Shown here piece after piece: positions 45,279 to 59,184 of a DNA stretch of 64,000 nucleotides (positions are counted from its first letter, which is position 1; each line of letters begins with the position of its first letter). Source of the DNA: Physcomitrium patens (taxonomy: Eukaryota > Streptophyta > Bryopsida > Funariales > Funariaceae); contig NC_037270.1 of the NCBI RefSeq assembly GCF_000002425.4, positions 11,013,509 through 11,077,508 on the forward strand. The letters run 5' to 3'. Position numbers and translations under genes: made by a program. Under the pieces are notes generated by a model that worked only from the letters and a program-made list of their open reading frames with translations, had not been told where the DNA came from and searched no databases.

Positions 45279-48200
45279 GAACCGTGCGGCTGGACAATGA
45301 AATATCCCAACAACAATCAGGTTCCTTTCTTTTTGCCCAACCTGCACTTTGTTTTACAATCCCTCTGTTTATCGGCCCTCAAAAACTGAGAACCTTAGCA
45401 CTACTAGACTCATGAACATCTGCTTGTTTTTTAGACGAAGAATTTGCAAAGCGTCATAAGATCCCTTTAGTACAAAAATCAAAACTTGTTCATGTTGAGG
45501 TCATAGATGGGCGACCTTTATTGTCTGGTAGCATCACCCATGAATCAAAACCTATAGAAGTAACGTTTAAAGACCATAGTAGTTATATTATTTTTAATAT
45601 TATTAGAACCCCATCAAATCCTATTATTCTTGGTCTTTCTTGGTTGGAAAAACATAATCCATTGATAGATTGGAGGTTGCGGAAGATGACTTTTCCCACA
45701 AAACCACCCAAGAAAAAACCTAGTAAAAAACCTCGAAAAAAGAAATCCTTATTCATTGGAGCAAGAGCGTTTATAAGATCATCTAAGGAAGGCACTCCAT
45801 TTATCATTTATGCGGCTCCAACTACCGAGGAGAAGATCTCAACAGCAAGTATACCAGAGCAATATAAAGATTTTGAAGACGTGTTTCAAAAGAAGAACGC
45901 CGACATACTACCGGAACACCGACCATATGATTGTGCCATAGACTTGCAAGAAGGAGCACAACCACCTTTTGGCCAAATCTACAATCTATCGCAAACGGAG
46001 TTGGCAGAGTTACGAAAGTACATCGACGAAAATCTAGCCAAGAACTTCATTCGTCATTCAAAATCATCAGCTGGAGCACCCATCTTATTTGTGAAGAAGA
46101 AAGATGGATCATTACGGATGTGTGTGGACTATCAAGGCCTCAACAAGGTAACAAAGAAAAATCGTTACCCATTACCCTTGATTTCTAGTCTCTTAGAACA
46201 ACTTGGACGTGTGAAGATCTTTACAAAAATTGATCTAAGGGGAGCTTATAATTTCGTACGAATCAAGAAAGGAGATGAGTGGAAGACAGCATTCCATACA
46301 AGGTATGGTCATTTCGAATATAATGTCATGCCTTTTGGTCTTACCAATGCTCCAGCAGTTTTCCAACATATGATGAATGACATCTTTTGAGAACACCTCG
46401 ACGATTTTATTGTCATCTACTTGGACGATATTCTAATATTCTCTAAAAACGAGGAAGAGCATGAGGAGCATGTTCGTTTAGTCTTGGAGAAACTACGCAA
46501 GCGAGGACTATATGCCAAATTAGAAAAGTGTTTATTTCACCAGACGGAGATGGAATTTTTGGGATTCATTGTGACTACAGAAGGTTTGAAGATGGACCCC
46601 AAGAAAGTAGAAGCAATCATGTCTTGGGAGGTTCCGAAGATGGTTAGAGACGTACAATGCTTTCTTGGTTTTGCTAACTTCTATCGGATCTTCATCAAGA
46701 ATTATTCTCAAGTTGCTGCTCCTCTCACTCGATTAACATGCAAGGATAAGTTGGAATGGGGACCTTTGGCGGAGAAGGCGTTTCAAGATTTGAAGACAGC
46801 ATTTACTACAGCTCCAATTTTGGTACATCCAGACTTTACAAAGGCCTTCTATTTAGAAACTGATGCTTCAAATTTTACTTTGGGAGTTGTGCTTTCACAA
46901 ATGAGTGAAGATAAGAAGCTCCATCTAGTTGCATTCTATTCTCGGAAGTTCTCTGCTGTTGAAATCAATTATGAGATCCACAATAAGGAACTTCTTGCTA
47001 TAGTGGATTCTTTCGAAGAATGGCGTCACTTTCTTGAAGGAGCTGCACATCCAGTAACCGTATATACGGATCACAAGAATTTGGAGTATTTCATGATGGC
47101 TCGAGTTTTAAAACGACGTCAAGCTCGGTGGAATATGTCGCTATCTAGATTCGATTTTGTTATCACTTATCGATCTGGAAGGCAGCAAGGACTATCCGAT
47201 GCTTTATCAAGGAGATCGTATCTTGCACCAAAGGTTGGAGAAGCAGCGTTTGATCAACAATGTACAACGTTATTGAAGCCAGAGAGATTTCAACTTTGTG
47301 CTACTATTCTATCATTTGATGCTGACTTCCTAAACCAGGTATGTGCTATGACCATTAAATATTCAGTAGCCATTGATATCAAGCAACGTACCAATGACAA
47401 CAAGTTTAAGGTGGAGGGAGATCTTTTATACTTTGAAGAGCGATTGTACATTCCAAAAGGACTAGCACGACTCCGAGTTCTTCAATCTCGCCATGATTTT
47501 CCAGCTGCGGGACATTTTGAATTCAACAAGACTTTGGAGCTTATTTCCCGAGATTTTTGGTGGCCCCAAATGTGGAAGGATGTGAAAGATTTTGTCCTCT
47601 CTTTTGACATCTGTTCAAGATCCAAGAATCCTCGGCATCGCCCTTATGGACTTCTACATCCATTGCCAATTCCACGTCGACCATGGTCTTCAATTTCTAT
47701 GGACTTCATCACGGACTTGCCATCATCAAACTTATTTGACAGCATCTTTGTCGTGGTAGATCAGCTTACGAAGATGGCACACTTTGTTCTTTGTAAGAAG
47801 ACATCATCCAGTGAAGTCACAGCAAGACTCTTTCTCGATAATGTGTATCGATATCATGGACTACCAGATGATATCATATCAGATCGAGGTACCCAGTTCG
47901 TGTCAAAGTTTTGGAGATCTCTCTTTGAGATATTGAAGGTGGATATCAAGCTTTCTTCAGCTTTTCATCCTCAAACTAATGGCCAAACGGAACGGGTGAA
48001 CCAAGTCTTGGAGCAGTACTTACGATGCAGCATCAACTATCAGCAAGACGATTGGACTGCATATCTACCGCTAGCCGAGTTTACATATAACAACACCCTC
48101 CATGCGTCGACTCAACAAATACCATTCTTTTCCAACTATGGGTATCATCCGAAGCTTGATTTATTGAGTCCGTCAACAAATAACAATCCAGCAGCTGAAG

Positions 48201-48751
48201 GATTTGCGAAGCAACTATCAGAGCTTCAAACTATGTTGAAGCTTCAATTACAATCCGCTCAAGAATCCTATAAGACGTCTGTAGATAGATTTCGGAATCC
48301 AGCACCTACTTTCAAAGTTGGAGACAAAGCCTGGCTTCTTTGACGAAATATCAAGACCAAGCGACCATGTGATAAGTTGGACTATCGAAGATTGGGACCA
48401 TTTATCATCCAGAAGCAAATTAATCCAATGGCATACTGGCTGGAGTTATCGGCTTCTATGAAGGTACATCCAATCTTTCATGTTTCTCTGTTGGAACCTT
48501 ATCGAGAGTCATCTTTTCCTGGAAGAGTGCAATGTCCGCATCCTAGTATTGAAATCGAGAACCACGAAGAATACAAGGTTGAAAAGGTATTGGATTCACG
48601 GCGAAGGTGAGGAAAGTTAGAATATCTTGTTCATTGGTGCGGCTATGACATTAATGAGCGAACGTGGGAGTCAACTGAAAATCTTACGAATGCGCCACAA
48701 AAGGTACAGGTGTTTCATCAACGACATCCCGATAAACCTAAATCAATTTGA
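45236..48751 (+). pseudogene. Chromovirus pol: PR, RT, RNase H, integrase, chromodomain
   Basis: Frame 2 is open from 45236. Protease: LALLDS then TGA (45413-45415) in place of the active-site Gly, then [46 protein letters not shown], stop TGA 46388-46390, catalytic YLDD in VIYLDDILIFS. RNase H: ETDASNFTLG, KELLAIV, YTDHKNLEY, SDALSRR. Integrase: zinc finger HDFPAAGH with the first Cys of the C-X2-C pair read as Phe (SFDICSR), core SMDFITDLP, DRGTQFVSKF, NGQTERVNQ, so D-D-E is kept. After stops at 48341-48343 and 48608-48610, the chromodomain reads EEYKVEKVLDS and LEYLVHWCGYDINERTWE. It ends at TGA 48749-48751. It would copy and integrate the element; chromodomains direct integration to marked chromatin. 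Confidence 0.92.
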
Positions 48752-48870
48752 TGATAGCTTCTTTCTGAAGCTTGTTCTCCCAACAATATAAGAAAAGGGG
48801 AGAGCACCAGCAAAATTCATAGTTGATGTAGTTATTTTCTCCAAGATAGATCGTAGTTTGGTCTTTTGAT

Positions 48871-49302
48871 ATGGATAGCCAAGAAATAGATACTATGCCA
48901 GTCAGAGTATCGCAACCGAGTAGCTCACGAAGGCGACCCCGAGATGAAGAACTACATGTACCACGATGACGACGGAGGATACCGAGTAACCGATCACTGG
49001 TGATCGTATTTGAGATCGAGCCTACTTACGATGGTCAACCAGAAGGCGTGTTTGCAGGACAATTTCACAATGAGGACACGGAAGTTCATGCTTGGTCAGT
49101 AGTCGAAGGCGTGGGCCACTACCGTTGGCTTCAAGGGTCGATGAACCACTTACCTCGTGAACAACAGTTGGAGTTCATAGCAGAAGTTATGCGACAGATC
49201 TTCATTTTCTTGCGTTGGTACTGTTCAACAACATTGCTTCTCAGAGACCTCGAAGCTAAAGGAGGGGGTGATGTTAGGGACATATTCCTTAGAACTTTTT
49301 AG
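48871..49302 (+). pseudogene. Extra ORF between pol and 3' LTR
   Basis: Frame 1 from ATG 48871. An Arg/Ser-rich N-terminus (SSSRRRPRDEELHVPR) leads to a stop TGA at 48967-48969 within an Arg cluster. About 110 more codons follow with IVFEIEPTYDGQPEGVFAGQ, WSVVEGVGHYRWLQGSMNHL and LPREQQLEFIAEVMRQIF. It runs through the polypurine tract and ends inside the 3' LTR at 49302. No transmembrane segment, so not envelope-like. The family is not recognised; a basic start suggests nucleic-acid binding, but that is a guess. The lack of other stops over 430 bp supports former coding. Confidence 0.5.
49258..49271 (+). other. Polypurine tract of the chromovirus
   Basis: AAAGGAGGGGGTGA directly precedes the TGTTAGGG start of the 3' LTR and is the expected primer for plus-strand DNA synthesis. 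Confidence 0.85.
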
Positions 49303-49766
49303 AGAGAAGTTTCTAGAACCTTCTAGAAAATAAGCCTCTGGAACCTTCTAGAAGAGAAGCCTCTGGAACCTTTTAGAGAGAAGTTTCTAGAAGCTTCTAG
49401 AAAAGAAGTCTCTGGAACCTTCTAGAAGAGAAGTTTCTAGAAGCTTCTAGAAAGGAATCCCCTGGAACTTTCTAGAAGCTTCCTAGTTAATAGAAGTAGC
49501 TCGAGAAGTTTCTAGAACCTTCTAGAAAGGAAGCCTCTGGAACCTTCTAGAAGCTTCTTAGTTAATAGAAGTAGCTCGAGAAGCTTCCTAAGTAGGAGTA
49601 TATATAGGGATCAAGGCTGAAGAGTTCTTCAGTCTCGACAACACATCTCTTGGAGTTCTAGCTCACCTTTCTGGTGTTGTTCTTGTATTCATCTGTTTAA
49701 TCTAGTTCTGCCACTTCTTCTTGAACTTCTTGTTAGATTTCAAGTCTGTATTTTGTGTCCGTGACA
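49272..49766 (+). repeat. 3' LTR of the chromovirus (495 bp)
   Basis: TGTTAGGGACATATTCC to GTCCGTGACA. It carries an additional 75-bp unit (about 49510-49584) that duplicates part of the TTCTAGAA array plus a TTAATAGAAGTAGCTCGAG segment. Several other positions differ from the 5' LTR by transitions. It is followed by the second ATATG copy. Confidence 0.95.
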
Positions 49767-51783
49767 ATATGTGTGTGTGTGTAATGACCATTGATTTATT
49801 TATTTTAAAAACTCAATGTAAGAAGAACAAAAAAATAAATAAACATGATCATTTTAGACTTACATATCATATTATTAATAAACAAGTATCGTAAATCCCA
49901 TCAATGGATCTTAATTAGTGGATTGGTTAAATATATATAGTTTTAAATTATTTAAATATGAAAATATTAAGATTAAAGAGCAAATTTGATTATTTAAATA
50001 CTTATTAAACTTTAGAAGTGTTTGTAAGTAATAAAAGTCTTGTTAGAAAAAAAAGTTTGAAATGGAGTCTTTGTAAGTCTTAGAGCCAATTATCTGAATT
50101 GATTTAGTACTTTTGTTTATTGTCAAATATTAATGTTTATTCATTGAGACCAATTTGTATATTAGCCTTCTATCTATGCATATTTTTTATAAAAACACCT
50201 ATAAATATTAATTAATATTTCAAAGAAGCATCATGATGAACATCATGTTTTTTTTATTATTTATGTAAAAAATTAATTTTATTATTATAAAAAAATTACC
50301 AATGTAGGAGAAAGAAATTTAAATTTATATTAGCAATATAAAAAAATTAGAAATTTTTCAAATTTATTATAAATTTTTTATGAATTAATAATGAATTTAT
50401 TTTGAGTATTTTAAGAAGTTTTAGAAGAATTTTCAAGACTTTTGTTAAAAATGAATTTAACCACTTTGGAAGACCGTTATGAGAAAATGAAATAAGATTT
50501 GAAGGTCTCACAAAGGATCTTTAATTAACTTGGTTTTTTTAGTACCACAAAAAAATTTTAAAAATCCAAATACAAAATTTATTAGTAGAAAATAAGAGTA
50601 TTAGCAACTAATATAGTTCTTGTAGGAAGGGAGGTACACAAGTCTCTCATGGATTTTAGAACCTTAGATGTAGGTAGGAGGATAAGACTAAGGCCTCATG
50701 GCCTCTTTTAGATATTTGTACATACTACTTGTGAGCCATAGTGAGTCTTAAACCTTTGATTTCTTAAGCAAGTTATTTTTGAGAAAAAAATTCTTTATTT
50801 AATTTTTTATAATATAATTTCTATTTTTAAACCTACATAACTCTCATATAATAACTTGAATTTTCATATCTTACATCATTGAAAAGATAATAGAAATATC
50901 TATTTAGAAATTTATTTTTTAGATTTTACTTTTAATTTTTTACTAGATAGAAATTTAAAGAATAGATTGTGATTAGTATTTTAATGTACAATTGCTTGAT
51001 TGCAATTCTCTCACTTGTTTTGTATTATTTTTCTTTTTCTTTTTTCTTTTTTCTTTTTGTCTTTATAAGTATTTAATTTTTTTAAAAAAATTAAAAAATT
51101 AAACATATATTTTATTTATTTCTTTGTTATTTCAATTATTTTATATTTTTAATAAAATATTTTTACATAATATTCTTTAAAAATAAAACATGCATGTAAT
51201 ATAAATTTTTATTTACCTTTCTTACATGTTTGACTTTATTGGTTCATACAATTTACATATTCTATGTGCACAATTATTTGATATATGAAAAAACTTGTCC
51301 TAGACTTTTATGTTAGAAATATAAAACGTGTTCTTTGCAATCCATAATCATAAATTTTTTATTAATAAAAATAACAATTAGAAGATAAAATTACGTTTGA
51401 TTTCTCTATTTTTTCAAATATAACATGTCTAAGTTTACATCAGATAGGCCTTACATCTATTTTCTAATAAATAAACTATCCATAGATTATTTGATTATTA
51501 TAGTTCATACTACCATTTAAGATTGATCTTTTTTATACAATAAAATAATAATACTATTAATATATTTATGCTAAGCATAATCCAACTTAAATAGATAAAA
51601 AAATAACATTACTCAAATCATGAGTTAATAAAAATAACAATTAAAATTTTTATTTTAGAAATTTTAATATTTAATATCTATCTATCTATATATATATATA
51701 TATATATAATTGATTTTATTTAAATTTTTTAAATACACAATTTTCTATATTTGTATCCATAAAGTATTTTTTCATTTATACTT

Positions 51784-51831
<48 letters not shown>

Positions 51832-52179
51832 AACTTTAAAATATTACAAGATTTATAGTTATGTATAACATTAGTTTCTAATAAATAATTTTATTTCATA
51901 TGCAAGCAGCTAATGGCATTATCTATTGAAATATATAATTATTTTATTATTTGAATGATGTTCTTATATTTTTATTTGTTATTTATTTATTTATATCACT
52001 AATAAAAAAAATATGTTTCTTATTTTTTTCAAGAAACAAGGATAAAAAAAATCAAAAATCAAAAATCAAAAAATAAAAAAAATCAAAGAAATTTTAGTAT
52101 AAATTTTAAATAATAAGTACCTCTACCAAAAAACAATGTTTTTAAAAAAAATCTTATCTATTGACCTTCTTTAGAATGC

Positions 52180-52222
<43 letters not shown>

Positions 52223-55200
52223 ATACAAATTTTAAATATGCAATTGATAAAGTAATAATAAGTCTTATGTGCCAAACATCTAAGTTGTAGAATACTTCCA
52301 TAATAATATTTTAAAGATAAAAATCTTATAAGAGAAGTTTCTATTGCCATGTGGCATATTTAAAAGAATATCAAAAGTTAATTTATACTTACAAAGCTTC
52401 ATTGATGATTTTTAATAAAGATATTATTTATTAAATATGTCTCTACCTACTTATGGTTCCATCTATTTACATCTACATATTTAAGTAGTATTAATCATCA
52501 TTACATTTATTGCTCTTTATGAATCAGAATCATATTATGAATAAATTAACAAGCAATAAGATATTACTATACAAATAATGAAGAAAATTCTAGAAAATAC
52601 TTTTATATATTTGTATAAACAACGTAACATTTCACAACTAGGATAAAGAGTAGCAACAACATCAATATTATTAACTAAATTGTAGAAATTAATAGAAATA
52701 TTACACTATTTTTTTATAGAAATTTAATAAACACACTTAAATAGATCAATATCATGTTGTAGCTTTTACATTTGTTTTTTAAAAAGTGCACCAACAAAAA
52801 AGGAAATTTATTTTCTTTAGAATGAATATAAAATATTATAATTATATAAACAACTTCTATTATAAGAATGTACAAGCAACATATTTTCAAGAAAAGAAAG
52901 AAAATCTAAATACATCTTAGTCAAGCTATCTCTTACACCATAATAGAAAAAACCAAGAGTGCAAATGTGTAGAAGAAACCCTAAAGCTTTACTAAATGGC
53001 TAAATCACCATAGTCAAGTAAAATCTTACAAATTCAAGCTTTTTTTCACAAAAACCACTCACAAGACTTGACTTGACAACGATGTCAAGTTAAAAGGTTT
53101 TTCAACCTAAGTCTTCAAGCCTTAGTTGACACTAACAAGGCCAATTAACAAAAAATGCTAAGTAAATAAAAAAAAATACTAAAACAAATTAAATTACATC
53201 TATCCAATAGGACTTGGCACTTAATGTTCATCACATGAGACTCTTTAAAATACAAGTTTTTTTAGACATTTATTTAAAAACATGACAACTAATAAAGTTA
53301 TTCTTTAAATCTTTCTTACCTATTTTTTCTAATCTTCAACTAGTTATTTTTCTTCTATCTACCTATTGTTTCAAATCATAAAAAATAAATAAATAAATAA
53401 AAAATGCCATCTTTTGTTTATTAGTTTATCATTTAAAAAAAAACTTGCATAAATATACTTGTAACAATAAATTTATTATGATCAAGTAAATTTTTGAAGT
53501 TTTAAAAGAAACATGTATGATATTTTACAGAATAATTTATAAAAATATTATCATCAACTAATTATAAAATTCAAATTATATTCAATTATAAAATTAATTA
53601 TAAGTAAAACAATTCTATGTATAATGCAAATTTTAAATAAATTCAAGTCTTTGCAAATCAACATATAGATTCATTAGTATTTTATATTTGATTTTAAATG
53701 TTTTTTTTTTCAACAATATGTTTTGGAAAAAATATAAACAAATGCATTAGTAAATATATTTATTATTTTTAATTTTAAGATAGTTATGAACCTAAAACCA
53801 CAAAAATGATTAAATTAAAATTTGTATAATAATATTTTATTAAATATAGTATTATAAAATCTACAAAAAATAATTTTTTTATTACTAAAATTTGGACTTT
53901 GTGTAAATAAGATTAATAGCTATTATAAATTACAATTTATATGTTATAATTTATACATTGGAATTCTAGTTTCATAATAAAAATAAATAAAGTAGTATTG
54001 ATGCAACTAAATAGTGTAAAAATCATTCTATAATTAAGAATAACTTATTAGTCTTTTCAAATTATATATATATATATATATATGGTGGTTGAATGAGAAA
54101 GAGACAATGGAAATAAGTAAATTGCATAAATAATAATACATCTTAAACAAAAATTTGCTGCTACTTAATTGTGAAATTCGTTTATTCTAAAATTGCAATA
54201 AATTTAATTATCAAGCATAATTCAAAATTTTACTATCTATATAAATTTTCTTATTTAAAATAAAATAAAAAGTACATAGTTTTTACATGTAATATAATAC
54301 ATGTGTAGAAAAGAATAGAATATATGATATAATATATTTTATTTTTTAGAATTTGAAATTATAAATGAGTAAGTATATATATATATATATATATATTTAT
54401 ATTTACATATGTGTTTATTTTATTTCCATAATTGATTTATTTATTTTATACTTATTTATAATAAAAATATAAAGATGCCTTATTAATAGAATTTCTAAAA
54501 TATAGTTTTTTTTCAAACTTATCATAATTACGGTGAAAAGCTTATTTGTAATTTTTTAATGGAATGTTAAATAGATTCAAGTTTTTACTACATTTATCCA
54601 CTCATCTAAACCATCATGAAAAAGAATGATGATTTCTTGATTCATTTCTTTATTATTGGATCTACAACCTATAAAAAGCAACCATGATTACAATATTTTT
54701 CATCAAAGGTGGATCTATTTAGTAAAAGCATGGGTCTATTTAACATTCCCCATTTTTTTATTATCATTTGAACAAACTTGTTATTGAATTTGACATACTG
54801 TATAACACTTATGATCATTTTGATTATTCTAAGAGTATCTATTTAAAATATTTTTTAATTTCTATTCTAAAGAATATCAAAATAACATTTTTAATATTGA
54901 CCGTGTAAATAAAATGTACTTTAAATACATAACTTTTTAGTAAATAATGTTAATTTATAGTAGTGTCTATTTTATATAAGATTATATCTTAATTTTATTA
55001 AAAAATATAAAATTAATAAACTAAGAATCAATATTACAAATTAACTTTGAAAAAAAAGAAATATGGAGATTGATATAGTAATTATTAGAATTATTTGTCT
55101 ATTATTATTAATATTATTATTATCTAAACTGTTTATTTTACTGCACTAAGAAATTTTAGCCTATTCTTTTGCTACTACTTTTAATAATTTTATAGGTTGT

Positions 55201-55732
55201 TTCTTCTTAGTAAAAGAAATTTTTCATGAACAGTAAGATGCAAAAGTAATCTAAAGATAATTTCTGAACCAAGTCGTTTTCATGGTGCATATCTTGAATG
55301 TGAGAAAATTGAACCATTTTCTCAACCCACAATGCATGTCATTGCTGCATCCACACTAAAAGAGGAATACTTGACCACTTAAGTGCGACAAAATAATCTC
55401 GAGGTGAAACTATAAGTTGAAAATTAGCATCAGTCACAACGATTATGCGTCTCGGTCATAAAGTCACACGATTCACAGGTAAAACTGACAAACATGAAAT
55501 CTCTCTGGACGTTCAAAAACATGTTCCAGGATAGCAACTAAACAATGTTGATAACGTAAGCCTGACTTATGCAATTATTCTCAAGGTGGAACGGAAATTT
55601 TACAACCGATTTTCAAAAGTGTCCTGCACAGGAAATGAGTGTCTATACCGCTTGTACTGCTGGGACTAATCCCAAGGCAGTCTAAAAGCGTAAAACTAGA
55701 AATGCAATGCTTACAAACGCTTGATGATTGAA
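49767..55732. other. AT-rich desert of about 6 kb
   Basis: No open frame of note up to 55580. The sequence is strongly AT-rich with long A and T runs and (TA)n arrays near 51684-51708, 51790-51827, 52183-52214, 54063-54083 and 54376-54398. No LTR, inverted repeat end or coding remnant was recognised. GC content rises again at about 55250, ahead of the GAPDH gene's 3' side. Confidence 0.7.
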
Positions 55733-58504
<2,772 letters not shown>

Positions 58505-59184
58505 GATTAATAGCTTCTGAAGACGTTCCTCCCAAATCTGCGCAACACAACACAGCTTGATCTTGTTATTTTCGCTGCAAAGTCAAGGTTGGATTTCTTT
58601 ATTTCATTGGCCGTTGTCACAAGAAAAAAATCCTGCGCTCTACGAAGTAATAAAGAGGCGCCGAATCGACTGCTAAACAAAACGGGGATGAAAATAAGAT
58701 CTGCGATTTCAGAACTAATGAGTACTCAAAGTACGCCCCTCGGATGACGAAAGATAGTGGACTGACTCGCCTGTTGTAGACAATTCAACCAACTCTCTAA
58801 CAACGCGAGCGGGTAGATAGAGGAAAGGAATATACTAACACTAACTAGTCAGCAAGATCGACGTAGAGCAATGTCGAAGCATGCACACATAAAACTTGCC
58901 GACAATCCACGGGAAGCTTCAAGTTTCCGAACATCGAGCTCCCAAACACTTCATTAATACCCGAAACAGAAAAAACAAAGACCTAGCAAACCAATAGAAT
59001 AACGAAACCCGCTCCAGGATTGCATCCCATCTATACGACAAACGAGACCATCCAGATATCCAGAAAACAAAGCCCTATCGAAGCCCACCTCACTCCGAAG
59101 CCTCCAACGCGATCGTCGCTTGCTAAATTTCTATTGGGAAAACAAGATAGGCGAACTGGGAGGCGGATGAGGAAGCATATATGG
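58505..59184 (-). promoter_or_regulatory. Putative promoter, leader exon and leader intron of the GAPDH gene
   Basis: On the minus strand CATATATGG (59176-59184) is a TATA-like box. A CT-rich leader follows, with a possible donor (GAG then GTGGGC) at 59089/59088 and an acceptor (TTGTGTTGCGCAG) ending at 58538, 34 nt before the start ATG. This would give a leader intron of about 550 bp, common in plant GAPDH genes. All of it is inferred from motifs. Confidence 0.35.

Larger units (their letters stand above)
43553..49766 (+). mobile_element. Full-length chromodomain Ty3/gypsy element (chromovirus)
   Basis: Two LTRs (43553-43972 and 49272-49766), a gag, a pol in the order protease, RT, RNase H, integrase, chromodomain, an additional ORF and a polypurine tract. 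It is flanked by a perfect 5-bp target duplication ATATG (43548-43552 and 49767-49771). The Ty3/gypsy assignment rests on integrase being downstream of RNase H and on the terminal chromodomain. The LTRs differ by a 75-bp insertion in the 3' LTR and roughly ten or more substitutions, and the genes carry six in-frame stops, so this copy is old and inactive. Confidence 0.95.
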
